From a bacterium (GTDB lineage Bacteria > Patescibacteriota > Minisyncoccia > Phycocordibacterales > Phycocordibacteraceae), in NCBI GenBank assembly GCA_021784815.1, contig JAJYHK010000019.1, positions 1 to 48,725 of the forward strand: DNA of 48,725 nt. Reading direction: 5' to 3'. Below the pieces are notes generated by a model. That model saw only the letters and a list, made by a program, of their open reading frames with translations. It was not told where the DNA came from and did not search any database. Shown here piece after piece: positions 24,579-31,435 of this stretch; within the stretch, counting starts at the first letter, position 1, and each line of letters starts with the position of its first letter. The position numbers and the translations under genes were made by a program.

Positions 24579-25571
24579 TTGCGACTCAAGGCTAAGGTTG
24601 CCGCGCTTATCGCGGCCCTTCTGGTTGCGCCGAGTCTCGGTACTCACGCCCAGGCTGCGCCGGTGGGGAATCCGTTCCTGCGAGGGCTCAAGAATCCTTC
24701 TGAGCTTGCCGCCAAGGTGGAAGCGTCTTTGAAGGCCGATCCGACTGGACAGGGAATCATCGATCCGGCTCGGTGCCGGAGGGACGGTTCCTGCGCCACG
24801 CCCCAAGACTATCTGCTCATGATTGAGCAGGCAGATCCGGGAGCGCATCTCACCTTCGTGGAGCAGTTGCCGGATTTTTTCCGGTCGCTCAAGATGGTGC
24901 AGGCGCCGCGGGGCGAGTACTGGATGGCATGCCTGAAGGTCTCGCCCGGAAGGAAGTTCTCTCCGGTGCTCCACTGCCTCTCGCGCAACTTCAAAAAGGG
25001 CGAACAGGCCTGGGTTGACGCCGCGACGCACGTTATCGTGCTCGCCGAGGATTGCACCAACCCCGTGGAGAAGCCGGTGCCCCCCGTATGCGCCTACGTC
25101 GAGTTCTATACGGCGCGGCCCGATACGGTGGTACGGTTCGCGCTCCTCGGTCCTCGTCCGGTCCTCGATGACTGCATCGGCGTCAAGCGCGCCGGCGAAC
25201 AGCAGTTCGAGACCTGGTGGCGTGACGAGTGCGCTTCAGCCTACTGCTCCTTCGAAGAGGACGCGGCGGTCGTTGGCGAGCCGGTGCAGCTCATCGGCAG
25301 CTACGTGCCGAAGCCGGGCTGGCACGTGCTTCGCGTGCCGCTCTTTCTGGCAACGGAAGCAAGCGCCGACTACCGAGTCGTGCTCTGCCTGGACCGCAGC
25401 GGCGAGCATTCCGACGGTGTCGGAGTGCAATGGTTCGATTACCGCGCGCGGTACAACAACCCCACTGCTATCGTGTGGTACTCGCCCGAGCTAGTTCCGC
25501 ACAAGGAACCGCCGCTTGCCTGGACCTTCGGGGACTGGGCGCACGGGGTTCGCGCGCTGCAACCGCGCTGA
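24579..25571 (+). CDS. Secreted protein of unknown function, TTG start, SD-led
   Basis: This 330-aa protein has a signal peptide (about residues 1-26, KAKVAALIAALLVAPSLGTHAQA) and a soluble body with about ten Cys, which could form disulfides. No domain is recognised. It starts at TTG with a strong upstream GAGGAGG, ends in TGA (rare here), and uses CGG and CTG codons more than its neighbours. These three features together suggest DNA of a different origin. A perfect terminator follows. Position between the sortase and the large surface protein suggests a surface or secreted role, but the sequence carries no sorting signal. Confidence 0.75.
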   Translation: MRLKAKVAALIAALLVAPSLGTHAQAAPVGNPFLRGLKNPSELAAKVEASLKADPTGQGIIDPARCRRDGSCATPQDYLLMIEQADPGAHLTFVEQLPDFFRSLKMVQAPRGEYWMACLKVSPGRKFSPVLHCLSRNFKKGEQAWVDAATHVIVLAEDCTNPVEKPVPPVCAYVEFYTARPDTVVRFALLGPRPVLDDCIGVKRAGEQQFETWWRDECASAYCSFEEDAAVVGEPVQLIGSYVPKPGWHVLRVPLFLATEASADYRVVLCLDRSGEHSDGVGVQWFDYRARYNNPTAIVWYSPELVPHKEPPLAWTFGDWAHGVRALQPR

Positions 25572-25573
25572 AA

Positions 25574-25620
25574 GGTGGCGTGCCGGGCATCTCTCCGGCA
25601 CGCCACCACCTCCTCTTTTT
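25574..25620 (+). terminator. Strong terminator after the secreted protein gene
   Basis: GGTGGCGTGCCGG (25574-25586) pairs perfectly with CCGGCACGCCACC (25595-25607), followed by ACCTCCTCTTTTT. Confidence 0.93.
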
Positions 25621-25672
25621 CATACGCCGCTCATGCGGCGGGGCGCACTTTTTTACCGGATGGATGGAAATC

Positions 25673-28600
25673 ATGAGTATCACCTTAGCTCGTAAATTGA
25701 AGACAGTGAGTGCACAGCGGCCGGTTCTGACCGGTCTTGTCACCGTACTCGTGACGGTGGTGTTCGGTATGTCGATGGCGTTTGCCGTTGGTCTCACAAC
25801 GCCCTCGCAGGTGTTCGCACAGGTGCTACCGCCGTGCTGCGTGATACCTCCTCCGCCCCCGCCCCCGCCCCCGCCCCCGCCTCCTCCGCCTCCGGTGGCC
25901 GCGCCGATCCCAACTTGCGCCCTGAGCGCAACCCCCTCGTCGCTCCCGTATGGCGGCGGCAACGCGACGCTTTCGTGGACAACCTCGGCGGTAACGAGCG
26001 CGAGTATTAATAACGGCGTGGGCTCGGTCTCGGCAAGTGGAGGCTCGAAGACGGTCACGGTGTCCGTATCGACCGCGTTCACGCTGACGGTTACCGGCCC
26101 CGGCGGGCAGACCACCTGCTCGGCACACGTAACCGTCGCGCCTCCGCCTGCTCCCACGTGTGCGCTCTCGGTGAGTCTGTCTTCTGTTCAGAAGGGAGGT
26201 TCCGCCACGCTCTCGTGGTCGAGTTCGAACGCAAGTTCTTTCAGCCTCGACAACGGCGTCGGCAACGTTGCTGCGAGCGGTTCCACCTCTGTTTCGCCGA
26301 TCACCGACACGACCTATACCGGCACGGCGACCGGACCGGGCGGCACCGTGCACTGCGCTGCAACGGTGACGGTCACGACGCCGCCTCCCCCCGCGCCGGG
26401 CTGCATTAATGTGATTAAAGAGACCTTTGACGCTTCGGGTGACAAGATCACGCCGGTTCCTCCGTTCACCTTCGTCCTCGATGGATCGCGAACGACGAGT
26501 AACGACGCTTCCGGCAACGCAACTTTCACGAATGTGACTGCGGGCACTCATACGGTGGCCGAACAAGGTCCAGGAAGCGGATGGAAGCTGCTTTCCGTGA
26601 CGCCTGCGGGAGGCAAGGTGAGCGTGGCGCAAGGAAACAGCTGCTCGACCGTGGTGTTCAAGAACCAGAAGGTCGTACCGCCGCCGGCGCTCTCCTGTAC
26701 GCTTTCTGCGAATCCAGCATCGATTCAACAGGGCGATTCGTCCACGCTTACCTGGACGACGAGTAGTGCGACGAGTGTAAGCATCACTCCGAACGTCGGG
26801 TCGCTTACGACCGCGGGGTCGGGCACGATACGCGTTTCGCCCGCGACGACTACCACGTACACGCTTACGGCAGTTTCGGGATCGAGCAGCGTGCACTGTT
26901 CGGCAACGGTGGCAGTAACGAGCCAACCGCCGCCCCAGCCTGGCCCCGGCTGCATCGAGGTGAAAAAGGAAACCTTCGACCCCACGGGCGTGGCGCTTAC
27001 GCCAGTTGCACAATTCACCTTCGTGCTCGACGGCAATCAAGAAGCGTCAAACGACTCTTCAGGCATCGCGAAATTCTTTAATGTACCCTCGGGAGTGCAT
27101 ACCGTTACTGAAAAGAGCGCGGGAAGCACCTGGAAAGAGCTCTCGGTGACGCCGTCGGGCGGCACGGTCACCGTATCTCCTGGCAGCTCGTGCGCCGAGG
27201 TTGTGTTTAAGAATCAACAGGTCGTGCCGCCGGAAAATGCGCCGACCTGCACGATTACCGCAAATCCGACGCAGGTCTCGCCAGGCGATCACAGCGTGCT
27301 CACCTGGAAGACGACCAACGCGGCAACCTTCAGCCTTGATCAGGGTATCGGTGCGGTAACGCCAGCGGATGCGGGCACGACGACCACGAAAGCTATTACG
27401 AGCGACACCACCTTCACGGGAACTGTGACGAGCCCGACCGGACACGTTGCGACCTGTACCGCTACGGTGACGGTACCGCGGGGCGGCGGGGCAGGCGGTC
27501 CGACTTGTTCGATGACCATCTCGCCGACGAGCTATACCAAAGGCGGGTCAGCGACGCTGTCGTGGACCAGTACTGGTGTCTCAAGCGTCGACATTCCAAC
27601 CGTCGCGACGGGGACCACGCCGATCGGCTCAGCAAAGGTGAGTCCCGCAAACGTGGGGACATACACCTATACCGGCGCTTTCCATGTTACGGGTACGACT
27701 GGGCAGACCATCTCCTGCTCGGCGCAGCTCACCGTTACCGGCGGATCGGGTGGTGGTGGCTGCGCCGGTTCGAGCTGCGGCGGAGGGGGAGGCGGAGGAA
27801 CGCCTCCGCCGACCATCACGCTCTCGGCGCTCCCGCACGCGACGACGCAACCGCTCGCGTATCTCTACCTCTCGCAGATTCCGTACACCGGTCTGAGCCT
27901 TGGTCCGGTCGGTACCGTGCTCTACTGGCTCGCACTTCTTGGCTGGTCGGCGGCGCTTGCGTATGTCGCGCTCTTCGGCGTACTACCGTTTGCGGGGCGT
28001 CGCATGCGCGCCTTCGGCGAGCAGGTCATCGAGGTAGTGAACCAGGTGCCGCCTCCGCCGAAATCGGCTGCGCCCAAGGCCGCATCGACGTCACCAGAGC
28101 CGCTTTCATCGACCCAGCAGCACGCTGCGCAGCCGCTTGAGCGCCGCGACGTAGCCTATGCGGAACCGAAATACAGTCCCGCGTCATACGAAGGCTTTGG
28201 CGCGTATGCGACAGGCGACGCGCTCACGGTTAACGATATCGTGACGAGCTTGTCGCGCCGCGCGGCACCCGCGCCGCGCCTGCCCCAGGAAGGTGACGAA
28301 CCGGAACGGCCGCTGCCGGGCGCCGCGCCTCACGCGCAAGCGCCGGAGCGCTGTGAAGAGGCTCTTCCGCGCGAACCTCAACAGCCGGAGCAGCGCGCAG
28401 ATCCTCGCGAGGCGTATGCGGAGCTGCCGCGCATTGCGCCGTCGTTTGAACCGGCACCGAGGGCCAGCGCGCCGCGCGAGCCTGCCGCTGAGCCGGCGCC
28501 GCGCCGGCAAGAACAGCCGGCGTTGGTTTCGTCGGAGGTACCGGAGTTCATTGCGCGCGTGCTCGGCGGCGATCGCGAGGGTACGTTCTCGATGCTTCGC

Positions 28601-28855
28601 GAAGTCGCGCGCAGCGGCGGCGATACCGAGGCGTTCCTCACGCAAATCGCCTGCGCGCTCGATGACGCGTACCGTGCCCGCATTGAGGGCGCTCCCGTGC
28701 ATCCGGAGGTGAAGCGCATCACGGACCGCGTCGCGACGCCGGTGCTTGAGAAGGTGGTGACCGCCTTCACGACCGCGGTGGACTCGTCGTACTCAATCGG
28801 CATCACTGGCGCTAAACTGGCGCTTACCCGCGCCCTTGCAACTTTGGGGGCATAA
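25673..28855 (+). CDS. Giant Ig/CnaB repeat surface protein with internal IPYTG sorting motif and long cytoplasmic tail
   Basis: This 1060-aa protein has a signal/membrane segment (about residues 17-40), a run of 16 Pro (about 59-74) and a repeat body. The body has Ig-like modules of one type (80-159, 160-241, 339-424, 523-608, 609-690), each with two Cys, W and the motif ATLSW. Interspersed are two modules starting GCI-V-K-ETFD (242-338, 425-522), which look like CnaB/SpaA-type folds. A Gly-rich linker leads to IPYTG (736-740), a membrane helix (about 746-773) and RRMR. Unusually, another 285 residues follow: a Pro/Ala/Glu-rich stretch and a helical C-terminal domain (about 955-1060). It is probably an adhesin. 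The start could also be 25664. No convincing -10 box was found. Confidence 0.85.
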   Translation: MSITLARKLKTVSAQRPVLTGLVTVLVTVVFGMSMAFAVGLTTPSQVFAQVLPPCCVIPPPPPPPPPPPPPPPPVAAPIPTCALSATPSSLPYGGGNATLSWTTSAVTSASINNGVGSVSASGGSKTVTVSVSTAFTLTVTGPGGQTTCSAHVTVAPPPAPTCALSVSLSSVQKGGSATLSWSSSNASSFSLDNGVGNVAASGSTSVSPITDTTYTGTATGPGGTVHCAATVTVTTPPPPAPGCINVIKETFDASGDKITPVPPFTFVLDGSRTTSNDASGNATFTNVTAGTHTVAEQGPGSGWKLLSVTPAGGKVSVAQGNSCSTVVFKNQKVVPPPALSCTLSANPASIQQGDSSTLTWTTSSATSVSITPNVGSLTTAGSGTIRVSPATTTTYTLTAVSGSSSVHCSATVAVTSQPPPQPGPGCIEVKKETFDPTGVALTPVAQFTFVLDGNQEASNDSSGIAKFFNVPSGVHTVTEKSAGSTWKELSVTPSGGTVTVSPGSSCAEVVFKNQQVVPPENAPTCTITANPTQVSPGDHSVLTWKTTNAATFSLDQGIGAVTPADAGTTTTKAITSDTTFTGTVTSPTGHVATCTATVTVPRGGGAGGPTCSMTISPTSYTKGGSATLSWTSTGVSSVDIPTVATGTTPIGSAKVSPANVGTYTYTGAFHVTGTTGQTISCSAQLTVTGGSGGGGCAGSSCGGGGGGGTPPPTITLSALPHATTQPLAYLYLSQIPYTGLSLGPVGTVLYWLALLGWSAALAYVALFGVLPFAGRRMRAFGEQVIEVVNQVPPPPKSAAPKAASTSPEPLSSTQQHAAQPLERRDVAYAEPKYSPASYEGFGAYATGDALTVNDIVTSLSRRAAPAPRLPQEGDEPERPLPGAAPHAQAPERCEEALPREPQQPEQRADPREAYAELPRIAPSFEPAPRASAPREPAAEPAPRRQEQPALVSSEVPEFIARVLGGDREGTFSMLREVARSGGDTEAFLTQIACALDDAYRARIEGAPVHPEVKRITDRVATPVLEKVVTAFTTAVDSSYSIGITGAKLALTRALATLGA
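25849..25893 (+). repeat. CCCCCG microsatellite coding for poly-proline
   Basis: Tandem CCNCCG/CCCCCG hexamers encode most of a 16-proline run after the signal segment. Such a repeat is prone to slippage, but changes by whole hexamers would stay in frame. Confidence 0.8.
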
Positions 28856-28863
28856 TAGAACGC

Positions 28864-28896
28864 AAGACGCCCGGCCGCTATGCGGCCGGGCGTCTT
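28864..28896. terminator. Bidirectional terminator between the giant surface gene and thrS
   Basis: A 15-bp perfect stem (28864-28878 and 28882-28896) with a TAT loop sits between two convergent genes. There is no long T tract, but the stem is very stable. Confidence 0.75.
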
Positions 28897-28906
28897 CACC
28901 CGTAGG

Positions 28907-30661
28907 TTACGCGCGTTCGAGGATTTCTTTTTCAATCTTCGCGATGAACGCATCGAGCGCAAGGCCCTCAAACTTGCCGTGGTCGCGGCTCTCCGCGGTG
29001 ACCGCCTTCGTTTCCATTTCGGCGTTCCCGAGCACGAGCACGTAGGGGAGTTTCTCCTGTTTAGCGGCGCGGAGGCGTTTGCCGAGCGACTCGTTGCTTG
29101 CGTCGAGTGTGGCGCGTATGCCTTGAGCGTTGAGCGCGGCAAGCACTTCTGCTGCGTATGTGTGGTGCGTTTCGCCAATCGGCAGCACGCGCACTTGCTC
29201 CGGGGACATCCATAGCGGGAACGCGCCACCGTAGTGCTCGATGAGGAATGCGAACACGCGCTCAAGAGAACCGATTGTCGAGCGGTGAATCATAACGGGC
29301 CGCTTCTTTTGCCCGTCGCGATCAACGTATTCGATGTCGAACTTTTGCGGCAGCAGAAAATCCATTTGCGCGGTGAAAAGCGTGTCTTCTTTGCCGTTTA
29401 CGTTCTTTGCTTGAACGTCGAGCTTGGGCCCATAGAATGCCGCCTCGTCTTCTGCTTCGGTATAGGCGAGGCCGAGCTCATCGAGCGATTCTTTCATTAC
29501 CTGCTCGGCGTGGTTCCACATCTCGTCGTCAGGGTAGTACTTTTCCTTATTATTGGGGTCCCGCTTTGAGAAGCGATAGGTCACGATATCGAGCAGTCCG
29601 AGCCCGCGCATCCCGTCGATGATCATGCGGCATACATTTTTGAACTCATCCTTCAACCCCTCTGGCGTTACGAAAAGGTGGCCGTCAGTGAGCTGGAACT
29701 TGCGTACGCGGATCATGCTCATGAGCTCGCCCGACTTTTCGTACCGGTTGTAGTCGGCTATTTCCGCGTAGCGTACTGGCAGCTCCTTGTAGCTCCAAGG
29801 ACGGCGCTGGTACATACGAATGTGGTGCGGGCAGGCCATGGGGCGGAGGTAGAACTTTTCCCCGTCCATATCGATGGGCGCGTACATGTTGTGGGCGTAG
29901 TGGTCAAGGTGGCCTGACGTTCGGTAGAGCTCCTCGGCGCCCAGGTACGGCGTCTCGATGTGTTCGTAACCGTATGCCCGTTCGAGTTCGCGCGCAAAAT
30001 TTTCCATCGCGAATTTAATAGCGGTCCCTTTTGGTGTCCACATGGGGAGGCCTTTGCCGACTTTTTCGTCGATGAAGAAGAGGTCGAGTTCCTTGCCGAG
30101 TTTTTTATGATCGCGCGCGCGCGCCTCTTCGCGTTGCGCTCTGTAGGCATCGAGCTCCGCTTTGGTGTCGAAGGCAAGGCCGTAGATGCGCGTAAGCATC
30201 GGTTTCGCTTCGTCGCCGCGCCAGTAGGCGCCAGCGACCCGGTCGAGGCGGAAAGAGTCGGGCGCGATGTCCGCAGCCGGTTCCTCGCTGTGGCCGCCGC
30301 GGCACAGGTCGGTAAATTCGCCGGCAGTATAGAGCGTGATGAGCTCGCCTTTTGATTCGATTTCGTTAATGAGATCAAGCTTAAAGGGGTTAGTTTTGAA
30401 GCGATCGCGCGCGTCCTTGGCTGAGGTTTCTACGCCGCGCATCGTCTTCCACAAGGGAAGGAGTTCGCGCATGAGCGCCTCGAGTTCAGGGAGCTCCGCT
30501 TCGCCGGGAGCAGCGCCACCCGAGAAGTCGAAGTCGTAGTAGAAGCCGGTGTTGATCGCCGGACCGATGGTCGGTTTCGCGTGCGGATAGCGTTCAAGCA
30601 CCGCCGCTGCGAGCAGGTGGGCGAGCGTGTGGCGTTTTGCGTCGAGGTTATTCATGGTCAT
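28907..30661 (-). CDS. thrS: Threonyl-tRNA synthetase lacking the TGS domain
   Basis: This 584-aa protein is ThrRS. It lacks the N-terminal TGS domain of about 60 residues. The editing (N2) domain is present, with HTLAH and DLCRGGH. The catalytic core has the zinc-binding MACPHH, motif 2 near MSMIRVRKFQLTDGHLF and motif 3 in VMIHRSTIGSLERVFAFL. The anticodon-binding domain follows from about residue 485 (PLWMSPEQVRVLPIG to KLPYVLVLGNAEMETKAVTAESRD). The start is 30661 or, equally likely, 30655. It is preceded by a T-box leader, so expression should rise when uncharged tRNA-Thr accumulates. It has no Shine-Dalgarno sequence. Confidence 0.95.
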   Translation of the reverse strand: MTMNNLDAKRHTLAHLLAAAVLERYPHAKPTIGPAINTGFYYDFDFSGGAAPGEAELPELEALMRELLPLWKTMRGVETSAKDARDRFKTNPFKLDLINEIESKGELITLYTAGEFTDLCRGGHSEEPAADIAPDSFRLDRVAGAYWRGDEAKPMLTRIYGLAFDTKAELDAYRAQREEARARDHKKLGKELDLFFIDEKVGKGLPMWTPKGTAIKFAMENFARELERAYGYEHIETPYLGAEELYRTSGHLDHYAHNMYAPIDMDGEKFYLRPMACPHHIRMYQRRPWSYKELPVRYAEIADYNRYEKSGELMSMIRVRKFQLTDGHLFVTPEGLKDEFKNVCRMIIDGMRGLGLLDIVTYRFSKRDPNNKEKYYPDDEMWNHAEQVMKESLDELGLAYTEAEDEAAFYGPKLDVQAKNVNGKEDTLFTAQMDFLLPQKFDIEYVDRDGQKKRPVMIHRSTIGSLERVFAFLIEHYGGAFPLWMSPEQVRVLPIGETHHTYAAEVLAALNAQGIRATLDASNESLGKRLRAAKQEKLPYVLVLGNAEMETKAVTAESRDHGKFEGLALDAFIAKIEKEILERA

Positions 30662-30870
30662 AAGTGAGTGTAATGAATAACGAAAATAGCCCGAGCGAAC
30701 ACGGAAGGCGATTTCCGTACTCGCTAGGGCGATCTTTCTTTATAACCGCGGTTCCACCTAGCTTTCTGTCGCGAGAGCAACAGACACTTCGTTATTCGGA
30801 TTAGGCTTTTCGCTTCCGCTCTTTTCCCGAGAGAGCGGGACCTCGGTTGGTAGCCGAAGCAATCTCCGAT
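30662..30870 (-). promoter_or_regulatory. T-box leader (threonine) controlling thrS
   Basis: On the minus strand, AGGTGGAACCGCGG (complement of 30746-30759) is the T-box core. GCTAGG before the bulge pairs with CCTAGC further down to make the antiterminator. The alternative fold is a 16-18 bp hairpin (30689-30706 with 30713-30730) ending in TATTTT, a Rho-independent terminator that uses the same CCTAGC. A candidate specifier ACC (complement of 30849-30851) lies in a 7-nt loop (CTACCAA) closed by CTTCGG/CCGAGG. Its loop position suggests a short Stem I rather than the canonical long one. The bulge UGGA matches the UCCA end of the tRNA-Thr at 15915. Confidence 0.9.
30682..30730 (-). terminator. 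T-box attenuator hairpin
   Basis: Arms 30713-30730 and 30689-30706 (GCCC(T/G)AGCGAG-TACGGAA type, two mismatches) are followed on the minus strand by TATTTT. It overlaps the antiterminator in its 5' arm, so the two structures exclude each other. Confidence 0.85.
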
Positions 30871-30876
30871 AGGAGC

Positions 30877-30926
30877 AATCTAGCACTTGGGTGCCACGCC
30901 GGTCAACATAAACCGGTCAACATAAA
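30877..30926 (-). promoter_or_regulatory. Promoter of thrS with tandem TTGACC repeats
   Basis: On the minus strand TTGACC (complement of 30901-30906) is followed after 18 nt by TAGATT (complement of 30877-30882). A 14-bp unit containing the TTGACC is exactly duplicated (plus-strand 30899-30926), giving a second, distal copy of the -35-like box. Confidence 0.6.
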
Positions 30927-30958
30927 ACAGAACAAGCGACTCCCCTAAGGGAGCCGCT
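30922..30958 (-). terminator. Terminator of the two mini-genes upstream of thrS
   Basis: On the minus strand AGCGGCTCCC (30949-30958) pairs with GGGAGTCGCT (30935-30944, one G-U), loop TTAG, followed by TGTTCTGTTTT. Confidence 0.75.
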
Positions 30959-30982
30959 CGATACCACCGATTCTTGTGGCGG

Positions 30983-31186
30983 CTACAAAAGACCAATGTG
31001 GTTCAGTGTGGCTGATGCTGCATATTTGAGTGCGTGCAGGTCTATACGCAAGCGCTCATCAACGGTCCGGAGTCTGGTTTCGGTTCGGTTTCTGCAGCGT
31101 TGCAGCACCCCGGCGCACGCATCTTCGCCTCCGACGTAGCCGGTCAGACAGAGAATGAACTCCGACGCCAGAATGGGGTCAGACAT
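30983..31186 (-). CDS. 67-aa protein of unknown function, second of an overlapping pair
   Basis: This 67-aa frame starts at 31186, overlapping the preceding mini-gene by 8 nt (ATGTCTGA), and ends in TAG (30983-30985). It has two Cys-containing helical-looking stretches and no signal peptide. No family is recognised. A terminator follows directly. Codon use is less GC3-rich than in the essential genes. The overlap and terminator argue for a two-gene unit. Confidence 0.5.
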   Translation of the reverse strand: MSDPILASEFILCLTGYVGGEDACAGVLQRCRNRTETRLRTVDERLRIDLHALKYAASATLNHIGLL

Positions 31187-31358
31187 ATGTAATTCCCGCT
31201 GGAGTCATGACCAGTGTCGCGGCTGCAAGCGCAGCAGCAACTTCGTCCCAGTCAGCATCGCTCAAAGCCGGGCCTGCGTCGGCATGCTCCAACACGCATG
31301 CGGGAAGTTCGATTTTCAATAGCAGATGGACTGTCGATGCCAGAGTGTCTTGGGTCAT
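31179..31358 (-). CDS. 59-aa protein of unknown function, first of an overlapping pair
   Basis: This 59-aa frame from ATG (31358) to TGA (31179-31181) is too short for many gene finders. It encodes a probably soluble acidic protein with a helical, Ala-rich C-terminal half (DADWDEVAAALAAATLV). An AAAGG-like sequence lies 9-13 nt upstream, and an AT-rich stretch (TATTTAAT) further upstream could be its promoter. Codon use and the rare TGA stop differ from the neighbours. Its 8-nt overlap with the next mini-gene suggests an operon. It could be a toxin-antitoxin-like pair, but nothing in the sequence proves that. Confidence 0.45.
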   Translation of the reverse strand: MTQDTLASTVHLLLKIELPACVLEHADAGPALSDADWDEVAAALAAATLVMTPAGITYV

Positions 31359-31435
31359 TACACGAACCTTTCGGCTTGTTGTGGAACACGGGGAGCCGTA
31401 TTAAATATGACACATCCAAGATTTTATGTCTAGGG

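Noticed and set aside
25849-25893. Phase-variable switch by the poly-proline microsatellite
   Set aside because: The repeat unit is six bases, so slippage by whole units keeps the frame; only length variation is expected.
25826-27040. Antisense open frame (404 codons) in the giant surface gene
   Set aside because: It is Arg-rich shadow coding; the plus strand has clear Ig and CnaB repeats with a signal peptide.
31207-31404. Plus-strand 65-codon frame opposite the mini-gene pair
   Set aside because: No -10 box or SD; low-complexity Ser/Ala content. The minus-strand frames overlap each other, end at a terminator and fit the direction of the neighbours.
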